Position numbers and translations under genes: made by a program. From Candidatus Gracilibacteria bacterium GN02-872 (GTDB taxonomy: Bacteria; Patescibacteriota; Gracilibacteria; BD1-5; UBA6164), in the NCBI GenBank assembly GCA_003260325.1, contig MOLU01000009.1, positions 1 to 38,488 on the forward strand: 38,488 bases of DNA. The letters are read 5' to 3'. The notes under the pieces were generated by a model. That model worked only from the letters and a program-made list of their open reading frames with translations. It was not told the origin of the DNA and made no database searches. This document shows, piece after piece, positions 1 through 8,835 of the stretch (its first letter is position 1; every line of letters begins with the position of its first letter).

Positions 1-3000
1 TAATCACTATTATAATCTCACAATATGTTTCATATCATTCCACAGTTATCATATCTCTTTAATACTGAGTACACTTTTGGTTCTCCGTTGATTTCTCTTA
101 TCTTTAATTCTTTATTTTCTTCTTTTAATTTATTTTTTAATTCTTCTAGTAGTTTTTGGTTTGAAGTTAATTCTCAATTTTGGTTTGGTGTTAGATTACT
201 TTGTGTATCTGTTCAAGTTACTCAAGTATTGTTTGAATTATTTTCACTTCTTCTTTCTCATCATGTTTCTGTTCTATCATTTCTTGATGAATCACTTCAA
301 GTTGTTACTCTTGAATCATCTCTAACAATTAAACTTCCTGATGGAGAACTTCAAGATGTATTTAGCAAAACTTTTATTTTTAATCTAACAGTATTTACAC
401 TTCAGTCTGGATAAGTTATAGTTAACTCAAGCTCTTTGTCTCAAGCTGTTCTAAGTAAATCTCTCAATGCATTATTATCATAAGTGATGTTTGTTCAGTT
501 TGGGAAAGTATTTTTATTTGTAATTGAATCTTTTATATTTGCATCAGAAAGAGTATTTCCTGCTCTTACTTCTAAATCTCTTTTTTGAGGAATATTTGTA
601 TATTTTTGAGGTTTAGAGTTCGGATTTCTAGGATCTGATCAATGTCTTGCTTCTTCAGCATTTGAAACTCAGTCTCAATCTATATCAGAATCTACATCAT
701 CTGGAATTCAGTCATTATCCATATCTTTTTTGTAAAATATTTTTACAATTGTAGGAGTTGTACTTTCTTCAACTACAAGTTTTGTTGGTTGAGAAGGGTT
801 TATTGCATATCAAGTTTTTCCTGTATGAGCAACATTTATCTCTTCTCAAATATATCAATTTCAAGTTACTCTTGGCAAAATTTCTGTTGTAGTTCCATCT
901 TCTAGATATTGGATTTCATAAGCAAAGATTCTTGCTGAAGTATCAACTATATATTTTATATTTATTGTTTCGTTATCAGCAGTAACAGTATGAGGCAAAG
1001 TTGTAGAATTTGCAGTATCTAGTTTGTAACCATTTGGTCTTTTATCTGTAACTGAATTTACCTTTGGATCAGCTTTTAAAACATTTCAAGTTTCTGTTTC
1101 AAATTTTACATTTTTCTTATAATAATCAACTTTGTAAGAATATTTTTGTCAATTATCAATTTCATAATAAATATTTTTTTCAAAGTTATTTGAATTTACA
1201 GTAAAAGTTGTAGTTTGTCCTGCAACAAGCTTGTATCAAGTAACAATTGGTGGATTTATTGAAGAAATAGTCTCTCAGATATAAGCATTTCAAGTTTCTT
1301 CATTTCTAGCTATTCCTGGAACTGGATTTGTAGTTCCATTTAAAAAATATTTTACTTTATAATTAAATACTTTTTGAGTTTGATCAACTACAAAAGAAAT
1401 AGTGTATGTTTTTGCAGTTCAAGCTTCTGAAGAAAAAGTATCATTTTGATTTGGCTCAGCTGGAGACCAAATTGCTTTATAACCAGAGTTTGGAGTAATT
1501 GTTGGTTTTTGTAACTCTGAGTATTTTTTTGTTTTTAGTACTTTTTGTGGAGCAACTGTTGAAATAGATCAGTTTATATTGTTTGATTCAAACTTAACAG
1601 TTATCCATTTTGTCTCATCTATCACAAAAGAAGCTGTATATTTTTTAGAAGCAATTACAGTTGTTGGAAATGCTTCAGACCAAGAGTCAAACTTATATCA
1701 AACACTAGGAGTTGGTGTTGGAGCTGGAGTTTTACTTGCAAATGTTGATCAAGCAAAAACTGTATATTCTTTTGTTCAAGTTAAGCTTCAGTTTGCTCCT
1801 GCTTCAAATTCTATTTTTATAACTTTTACATCTTGAGTTACAGATTTCTCTTCTGAAATTTTTCCATTTGTTCAAATAGTTTTTACTGAAAATTTATATT
1901 TTTTATTTTCTTTTTTTACGATTTGAAACTCTACTATTTTTTTATCATTTGGTGGAGTAATATTTGTTGGTTGAGAAACTTCAGTTGCAGCAAGAATTTC
2001 TGAACAATTTGCTCAATTCTCATCACATTCTTCTATACGATAAGAATATTTATCAACTAAATCTAAAGCTGGTAAGTAAGGAAAAGAAAAGTAAACTTTT
2101 TCCTCATCAGGATTCATTGAAGAGCTCGGATTTACAGTTTTTGAAGGAAAACTATACTTTACTTTTAGTTTTCAGCTAAATGGTCTGTTTATGATATTTC
2201 AATGAGAAAAATTTTTTAACCAGTCTATTTCTGCAGTTCAGTCTCAGTATAAATCAATAAATTTAATGTACTCTCCATTTGGATTCAAAGTTCAGTCTGC
2301 ATTTGCATTTTTGAAATTTTGAGTTTCAATTATTGGAATGATTTTTCAGTCCTCTCAAACTACAGGATTTTCTAAAATATTTGTTGTTTGAATGCCTGAA
2401 GTTACATATTCTTGAGAACTAAAAGTCGAAGTTGTATCAATATTTGTAAATCAGCTTGAAATCATATCTTTCAAATTATTCATTTTGTTTCAAGCAACCA
2501 TCAATGTAGTTATTCAAAGATCCTTAATTGTAGAAATATTTGCTCAATTAAGATTATTTGTATTTAGATTCAATAATCTTAGAGGTTTTCATCTAAATGC
2601 TAGAAGTGGAGTCAAATCAAGAGGATCATTACTCCTTTTTGCGCTTTGTATTCATAAAAGATGAAGCTCATCTAACCAAGTAACTCCTGAAATTGTTGAT
2701 AAGTTCAAAGGATTTACTCATAAATCTAAATATTTAAGTTGAGTTAAAGCTTCAAGAGGTTTTGCGTCAACTACTTTGTTACGATACAAATTTAGTTTTG
2801 TGACTTTTGTAGCCTTCTTGATAGGATCAATATCAACTATTTGGTTATAAGAAAGATCAAGAGTTACAAGCTTTGGAAGTTTATCTGCATGAAAAGTAGA
2901 AAGACTTGAAATATTGTTTCTATCTGCTTCAAAAGTTGCCAATTTACTTAAATCTTGAAATGGAGACAAATCTGAAATATTATTATTTTTTATGTGAATA

Positions 3001-3347
3001 ACAGTAGCTTCTGTAAGAAATTGAAGTCACTCAGCATTTTGAACTTTTTCTGTATTGTTTCAGTTTAATCACAATGGTCAATAAACATTTGTCAATCTTT
3101 TCATATCTCAAGCTGTAATAGCAGCATCATCAGCACGAACAGTTCAATAAACTCTAGAAAGTGATTTATTTAAAAATTTTTTCAGAACTGTATCAGGAAT
3201 ATTTACAACATAGCTATCTGGAGCTGTAGTTGATTCCTGAGGGTTTGCAGCAGAAACATAAGCTTTTGCCTCATAGTTTTCAAACAAAAAAATATTTGCA
3301 GCTCAAAAAACTGTCAAACAAGCAAAAAAACTTAAAAATTTTTTCAT
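1..3347 (-). CDS. Large secreted LRR / MucBP-like surface protein, C-terminus cut by window edge
   Basis: The frame is open from the ATG at 3347 to the window edge, giving 1115 visible residues and no stop. It starts with a signal peptide (MKKFLSFFACLTVF...). Residues about 97-290 are leucine-rich repeats of internalin type (units such as LVTLDLSYNQIVDIDPI and VTKLNLYRNKVVDAKPL). About 490-640 resemble InlB-type B-repeats (motif GYKFDSWSEAFPTTV). About 660-870 hold MucBP-like repeats (KVKYFLNGTTNPVPGI, EIQYLEDGTTTEILPRV). Around 874-905 is a Ca-binding thrombospondin-type-3-like segment (MDNDGIPDDVDSDIDGDG), then a Rib-like domain and a charged coiled coil near 1055-1095. These domain types are known from Gram-positive adhesins, so a role in binding another cell or matrix is inferred. 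Glycines are commonly TGA. The anchor, if any, lies outside the window. Confidence 0.85.
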
Positions 3348-3382
3348 CTATATATTTTTAAAGAAATAATATAATCCGGCTG

Positions 3383-3410
3383 ATTATATACGCAAAAAAC
3401 AAAAAGTCAA
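3383..3410 (-). promoter_or_regulatory. Promoter of the large LRR surface protein
   Basis: On the minus strand TTGACT and TATAAT are separated by 16 bp, about 36 bp upstream of the ATG. This is close to the sigma-70 consensus. No Shine-Dalgarno sequence is obvious between it and the start. Confidence 0.7.
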
Positions 3411-3530
3411 AATAAATTATTAAATCAATATTCTCAGGAAAGAATAATAGTAGCTATTACTTACTTTTTTATTTCCAAAAATAAAAAAAAATTGTCATCA
3501 TATACTTAAAATCCAGTATAATAAAAACAC

Positions 3531-3556
3531 AAAAAAGAACGGTTTAAAACCGTTCT
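3531..3556 (-). terminator. Intrinsic terminator after prepilin-LRR gene
   Basis: Stem AGAACGGTTT/AAACCGTTCT directly after the TAG stop, followed on the minus strand by a T-run. It is one of the more GC-rich hairpins in the window. Confidence 0.85.
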
Positions 3557-5347
3557 CTACTGAGCAATATAAGCACTTGTTAAAGTAGAACTAGACAATC
3601 TACTTCTGTTTGTGATTCTAGATTTATCACTGTTTATTTTAGGATTATTATAAAATGCATAACTTCATAGTTCTAATAAACTCTCTGGTAAAGTAAGATA
3701 GTATATATCGTTAGAAGTAAAAGCACTATTTCAAATCTTACGTATACTATTTCATAAATCTAGATCAGTGATATTATTTTTATGACCACTACTGTAAGAT
3801 CCTCAAGAGAAAGCTTCGTTTCATATCTCTTCTACTTTTGCTAATCTAACTGATTTCAGTTTATTATAGTTAAAAGCATCATTTCATATAGTTTTTAGTT
3901 CACTTAGCTCAAGCTTATTTATCTCATTAACAAAAAATGCTCTTTCTTTAATAACCTTAACCTTTGGTATATTTACCTCTGTTATATAATTATTACCAAA
4001 AGCATAGCCTCATATTTCATTTACTTCAGGCAAGACTACTTTAGTTATTTGGTTATTACTTGTATTTCTAGCTCAATAAAAAGCATACTGTCATATAGTT
4101 TCTACTTTTGGTAAGTTAAGTTCTCACTGGATTATGTTTTGAAAAAAAGCATACTGTCATATAGTTTTTACTTTTGGTAAAATTACTTTTGTCAATTTAT
4201 TATACTGAAAAGCATAATCTCATATAGTTTTTAGATTTGGAAAATCTATACTTACAAATTTATTACCATAAAAAGCATAGTCTCATACTTCTGTTAAGTA
4301 CCTAAAATCTACAGTTAGTAAGTTTGTATTAAAAAAAGCATAGTTTCATACTTTTTGTAGTGACATAAGTTTTACTGTTCATAGGCTAGTGTTTCCATAA
4401 AAAGCTTCTTCTTTTACTTCTTTTATAGTATTTGACACAAAACTTGTTATTCATACTTGTTTAAAAGCTCAGGCTGAGATAGACTTCACTGTTTTTCAGT
4501 TTATTTTGTTTGGAACTATCAAAGAAGTTTTGGTACAGTTACTTTTACGTCATACTAAGATCACTGCACTTGAGTCATTTGGATCATTTATTACATTAAA
4601 ACAGCTCTCTTCTGTAGGACTTGAAACTTCAGGTACATTTGTAGGGCCTGTTTCTTCAGAACCACCTGGAGTTACTGGTGGTTGAACTGGTGGTTGAGAT
4701 GGTGGTTGTTGTGGACCTTGTCATCATCATTGACCACCTCATCACCCTCATTGTCATCCTCCTGATCATCCTGGAGTTGGTGCTCATCATCCCCCTCATT
4801 GTCATCCTGGGATACTTGGATTTTGTGATGGATTTGTTGGTACTTGTGGTATTCATGGTGCTACTGCTACAGTTCTTGATTTAGCTGTTGCATTTGTTGA
4901 TACATATCACTCACTTGATGATTCTTTTCATGTTACTACTGCAAAGTAGCTTCCATCTGAGCTCACTGCGTATTTATATTTTGTTTGGTTATCTCTTGGA
5001 TCAACTGGAAGTTTTGAAAGTTCTGTTTTTTTAAACGCTTCTTCTCAAAATTCTCACACTTTCCATTCCATATCTGGCACTCATGAAGGTAACCATTGTA
5101 TATCTGCTGTTCTTTTCGTTTCTGCTCCATCTGGTTCAGGTAGTGGAAAACCTGTAGAAATCAGCAATTCTAAAGATTTACTTATGTTGTTTACATCTGC
5201 CATTCTAGAACCATCTCTTGCTATTGAAGTATATCTAGAATAGGAAATAGTAGAGATTGTTATAAGAATGATTAAAATCATCACACTTATAATCAATTCA
5301 ACTATAGTAAATCCTTTATTTTTTCATATTTTTTTGTCAAACTTCAT
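3557..5347 (-). CDS. Type IV prepilin-like protein with Gly/Pro linker and BspA-type LRR domain
   Basis: 596 residues from ATG 5347 to TAG. The N-terminus is a class III prepilin signal, KNKG^FTIVELIISVMILI, with Gly at -1 and Glu at +5, then a hydrophobic helix and a short pilin-like region to about residue 165. Residues about 166-229 are a Pro/Gly/Gln-rich linker in which many glycines are TGA, including runs of two or three consecutive TGA codons. From about 300 to the end are roughly a dozen BspA-type leucine-rich repeats (IGDYAFYGNKFVSIDFPNL, IGNDAFNYNKLKSVRLAKV). The prepilin helix should place it in the pilus system encoded at 14-31 kb; the LRR domain would then be displayed on or at the tip of the pilus. 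BspA-type repeats are known from bacterial and protist adhesins. The adhesin role is inference. Confidence 0.88.
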
Positions 5348-5384
5348 ATATAAAAAGTTAAAGTTATAAAAGTTTTACTAAAAT

Positions 5385-5413
5385 ATTATAACTTATATTT
5401 TTTATTTTTGCAA
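5385..5413 (-). promoter_or_regulatory. Promoter of prepilin-LRR gene
   Basis: Minus-strand TTGCAA, 17 bp, TATAAT; about 38 bp upstream of the ATG at 5347. Confidence 0.55.
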
Positions 5414-5516
5414 AAATTTCATTATAAAATCATTTTAATTTTTACATTTTTTTATAAAATTTTTAATTTTTCTTTATTTTAACGCAAATATAGTAAGAAA
5501 TATTATAGTATTAAGC

Positions 5517-5566
5517 TTGTTTCAGAATGATTAAAATTTCTTTAATTCTCTATAATTCTGAAACAA
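5517..5566. repeat. Perfect 12-bp inverted repeat between two minus-strand genes
   Basis: TTGTTTCAGAAT at 5517-5528 is repeated inverted and without mismatch at 5555-5566, with a 26-base loop. It lies just past the stop of the RecO-like gene and upstream of the prepilin-LRR promoter. There is no T-run directly after the stem on either strand, so it is not a standard terminator. It may be an RNA 3' structure or a protein-binding site. Confidence 0.6.
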
Positions 5567-5578
5567 AAATTAAAAAAA

Positions 5579-6130
5579 CTATAGCTTCTCCAAAATCTCT
5601 TCCAATTCAGAAGTTATTCACTTTAATTTAAAAATATCTGTAATTTTATTGTGAAAAACAAATTTCAAAATCTTTGAAATTATCAAATCTGAATTTTCTG
5701 TATTTAGAATTCAAAAAATTGCTTTAGCCTTTAGTTTAGCTAAAATTAGCTTAGTTTTATCAATATTTTCTTTTTTGTTTATTTCTTCAACTAAATGAAA
5801 AATTTCTTTATTTTGAATTCAAGCTACTGATTCTTTATAAATTAAACTCAAAATTTCTAAAAAAATATTTATTTCTGAAAAAGTTCTTTTATTTTCCAAA
5901 TTAAATTCAGATTTTATTTTTACATTTTTTATTTTATGAATTGAAACATTTTCTTTTGTAATTATTTCAAAGTTGATTATATAGCCTAAATCTATATTCT
6001 TCTCTTTTTTACTAAATTTTTTACTAACTTTTAATTTTCAATAATCATAACTAAAAATAGTATAAAGTAAGTCTTTTTCAGCTATTTTATCAACTTTTAA
6101 AACTATCGCTTTATCTTTAAATACTGACAA
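5579..6130 (-). CDS. recO: RecO-like protein (OB-fold), short
   Basis: 183 residues. The start is uncertain: TTG at 6130 is the first plausible start after an in-frame TAA and no ATG fits the N-terminal motif. The opening (SVFKDKAIVLKVDKIAEKD, then LLYTIFSYDYGKLKVSKK) matches the RecO N-terminal OB-fold pattern, where RecO begins with kGIVLk..d..E.D.ll.iFt..yGk. The middle is helical (NIFLEILSLIYKESVAG), again as in RecO. The protein is shorter than typical RecO (about 230-250) and has no zinc-binding cysteines. RecO loads RecA on single-stranded DNA with RecR in gap repair. Assignment rests on pattern only. Confidence 0.55.
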
Positions 6131-6155
6131 TTTTGATTTTATTTAAAAAATAATA

Positions 6156-6183
6156 TTGATTATAAAAAAAAATTTTTTATAAT
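6156..6183 (+). promoter_or_regulatory. Promoter of the 6218 / RluA-family operon
   Basis: TTGATT, 16 bp spacer, TATAAT; about 35 bp upstream of the ATG at 6218. Confidence 0.65.
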
Positions 6184-6217
6184 ATAATCAAATTTATTAT
6201 TTTTTCAAAATTATTTT

Positions 6218-6616
6218 ATGTCTCAAGTAAATATGAACGACAAACAAGTCGATTCTTTGGTTTTAGAAAAATTATCACTTCATCAAGACTGAATTATTGT
6301 TGATAAAGAATTTTTTTTAGATTTATTGAAACATAGTTTATCTCTAAATGTCACTGAAAAACAGAGAGTTATTGATTCTGTTCCAACTTTGACTCAATTT
6401 CAATTTGACGAATTGACAAAAGTATTTTTAGAAGAAAGACAAAAATTTAGAGATTTAGCAAAAGAGCATACAGATGACATAAAAAAGCTTGTAGAGAAAC
6501 AAAAAAATGAATGGATTGAGCTTTGAGAGCTTTATGTTATTGCTGATAAATCTGAACAAATGGCAAAGGACGATCAAGCAAAAATAGATGATATCAAATC
6601 TCAATTATGATTATAA
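6218..6616 (+). CDS. Hypothetical 132-residue coiled-coil protein
   Basis: ATG 6218 to TAA. I do not recognise the family. The protein is charged, soluble and mostly helical, with a likely coiled coil at about residues 70-125 (LTKVFLEERQKFRDLAKEH). Its TGA codons at residues 25, 107 and 131 read as Gly. The RluA-family gene overlaps its last ten bases, so the two are co-transcribed and probably translationally coupled. It has no signal peptide or membrane segment. A role linked to RNA modification can only be guessed from the neighbour. Confidence 0.8.
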
Positions 6617-7545
6617 AGTTTTGTGTATTTTCTGAGAAAAAACTTAGAGTAGATATTTACTTATCTGCTCTTTTTTCTGATTTTTCAAGAAGCTACATCC
6701 AAAAAATAATTGATAAATGACAAGTTTGTGTAAATTGAAAAATTATTTCAAAAAATTTAAAGATTTCTCCAAAGGATGAATTACAAATAGAAATAATTCC
6801 TGAAAAACTTGAAATTTTACCTCAAAAAATGGATTTGGACATAATATTTGAAGATGAAAATATTTTGATTATAAATAAAGATTCTTGAATAAATGTACAC
6901 CCAGTCCCTTGAGAAGGATGAAGAGAAAACACGCTCGTTAATGGGATTTTGTATCATTGTAGCGATAAAAATGATAAAAAGAAGTTCAATTTATGAACTA
7001 TAAATTGAGTAGAGAGGCCAGGAATAGTTCATAGGCTTGACAAAGACACTTCTGGAATTATTTTAATAGCAAAAAATGATTCTATGATGAATTATTTAGC
7101 TGAAATCATAAAAAATAGAAAAATTACAAAAAAATATTTTGCAATCGTAAATGGATTTGTAAAGGATAAAGAATTTCAAATAGAAAGTTATATTTGAAGA
7201 GATAGTAAAGACAGAAAAAAAATGACAACAAAAAATCCTATAAATCCAAAAATTGCAATTAGTGAAATCAAAGTTCTTGATTATATAGATGAAAAATACA
7301 GTTTACTTGAAGTAAAAATTTTAACTTGACGAACTCACCAAATCAGAGTTCATTTGGCTTCTGTTGGCTTCCCTATCTTATGAGATCAGGTTTACTGAAA
7401 CTCAAAAGTAAATCTAGAAGTTTTTGAAAAATATTGATTAAAAAGGCAAGCTTTGCACAGCAAAAGTTTAGAGTTTGAGCTTTATTGAAAAAATAGGCTT
7501 TTTGAAGCTGAACTAAAAAACGATATGAAAAAATTTTTAAAATAA
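6607..7545 (+). CDS. RluA-family RNA pseudouridine synthase
   Basis: 312 residues, the usual length for RluC/RluD types. An S4-like RNA-binding domain occupies about residues 1-65 (SRSYIQKIIDKGQVCVNGK). The catalytic domain carries motif II HRLDKDTSG with the catalytic Asp at residue 145, and later GRTHQIRVHLASVGFPILGD. It isomerises uridine to pseudouridine in ribosomal RNA; whether it is the RluC or RluD type cannot be decided by eye. The start is the ATG at 6607, inside the end of the upstream gene, giving MIIKFCVFSEKKLRVD. An intrinsic terminator follows at once. Confidence 0.93.
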
Positions 7546-7574
7546 AAAAGAACAAAAAATTTTTGTTCTTTTTT
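7544..7574. terminator. Bidirectional terminator between RluA-family gene and dnaJ-like gene
   Basis: Self-complementary A6-GAAC-A5/T5-GTTC-T6. It serves the plus-strand gene ending at 7545 and the minus-strand gene ending at 7583. Confidence 0.75.
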
Positions 7575-7582
7575 ACACCTTT

Positions 7583-8275
7583 TTAATAACTAACATTTTC
7601 TCTCAAAGTTTCAAGTAATTTTTTATCCACATCTGAGATATTTTTTGGCATCAAAGCCTCTACTTTTACAATTAAATTTCAAGTTTTTCAAGAAATATTT
7701 TTTCAAAAATTTTTCACTCTGAATTTTGTCCCTGGTTTTGTAGAAGCTGGAATTTTTAAATTAGCTTTTTCTCAATTATATCCTGTTACTTCAATCTTGC
7801 ATCACAAAATTAAATCAAAAATCGGAATTTCATAAGTTTTTTCAAAATCCAAACTTTCTTCTTTTTTCTCTTCCTTTTTTGAGTATGTTTTTCTGCTAGA
7901 AGTTCAGCCAAATCAACCAAAAAGGTCCTCGATATTGAAGTTGAAAGATGAATTTGAATTTTTTGCTCATCAAAAATTTGAAAAAATATCTTCAAATCAG
8001 CTAAATCAAGCTCAAGAGCTATAAGAATAATTTCCTCAAGAAAAAGGATTTCAAGTTGCTCAAGCACTTCAAAACATATCATATTGTTTTCTTTTTTGCT
8101 CGTCACTAAGCACATCATAAGCTTGTCATATTTCTTTAAATTTTTCTTCTGCTTGTTTATCTCACTTATTTCTATCTGGGTGATATTTCATTGCGAGTTT
8201 TCTATAAGCTTTTTTTATCTCATCTTGAGTTGCTGTTTTACTGACTCATAAAATACTATAAAAATCTTTTGACAT
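7583..8275 (-). CDS. DnaJ-family co-chaperone (J domain, G/F region, one C-terminal domain)
   Basis: 230 residues. The J domain (residues 1-68) includes YHPDRNKGDKQAEEKFKEI with HPD at 32-34, which stimulates the DnaK ATPase. A Gly/Phe/Ser-rich region follows (FGSAGATGNPFSGG), many of its glycines being TGA. There is no CxxCxGxG zinc finger, so this is a class B (CbpA-like) J protein. The C-terminal part holds one beta-domain (YEIPIFDLILGCKIEV, then KIPASTKPGTKFRVKGFG and GNLIVKVEALMP); two such domains are normal, so it is short. No dnaK or grpE is in this window. The ATG at 8275 is the only sensible start. Confidence 0.9.
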
Positions 8276-8328
8276 TTTAAAAATTTTAGTTATAAATAAT
8301 ATATCTTTTAAGACTTAATTTAAAATAT

Positions 8329-8796
8329 ATGAAAAAATTATTAGCTTTAATTATAATCACTTTGAGTTTTTTTTCAATATTTAATTTTGCAAATGCTAAA
8401 AATTCAACTAAAAAAACAGAATGAAGTTTAGAAAAATTACTTGACTTAGATTATTGACCTGAAGAGTTTGAACTTTATTTACCAAAAATTTCAAATATTT
8501 ATTTAAGAAACACTAGAAACAGAGCTATTTTTAGAGCTTTTAGAGATATAGATAATACTCTAAGAAATGAGTTTATGAAAAAATATAGAAATGGTTCTAT
8601 TGATTATAATGCTACAAATGGAATAATTGATAATTACTCTCTTTTTGTTTATCACACAAATAAATATTTTTATTATTTAAGTGTAAAAGAAGCAAACTCA
8701 AAATACTCTGAAGTTGATGAAGCTATAGCTGAAAACTACAGACTTTCAAGAGCTTACATAAAACAAGTAAAATACATACTTTCACTAGAATTATAA
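8329..8796 (+). CDS. Small secreted protein of unknown function
   Basis: 155 residues. There is a clear Sec signal peptide, MKKLLALIIITLSFFSIFNF, with likely cleavage after ...FANA. The mature part is helical, basic and rich in Asn, Tyr and Arg (NIYLRNTRNRAIFRAFRDI), with no cysteines. I recognise no family. It is a single-gene unit, divergent from the dnaJ-like gene and closed by a bidirectional terminator. Two TGA codons read as Gly (EGSLEKL, DYGPEEF). Confidence 0.8.
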
Positions 8797-8802
8797 TTAT
8801 TC

Positions 8803-8835
8803 AAAAAAACTAGAAATAAAATTTTTCTAGTTTTT
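8803..8835. terminator. Bidirectional terminator, contains stop codon of the TraG-like gene
   Basis: Stem AAAAACTAGAAA/TTTCTAGTTTTT. The TAG of the minus-strand gene (8827-8829) lies inside the stem. The convergent plus-strand gene ends at 8796. Confidence 0.75.

Noticed and set aside
4020..4350. CRISPR-like array (repeated AAAAGCATACTGTCATATAG)
   Set aside because: The repeats are in-frame codons of the BspA-type leucine-rich repeats, with period and sequence drifting as in protein repeats.
4678..4884. Plus-strand hydrophobic reading frame, Val/Leu/Ile-rich
   Set aside because: It is the antisense shadow of the Gly/Pro linker in the prepilin-LRR gene.
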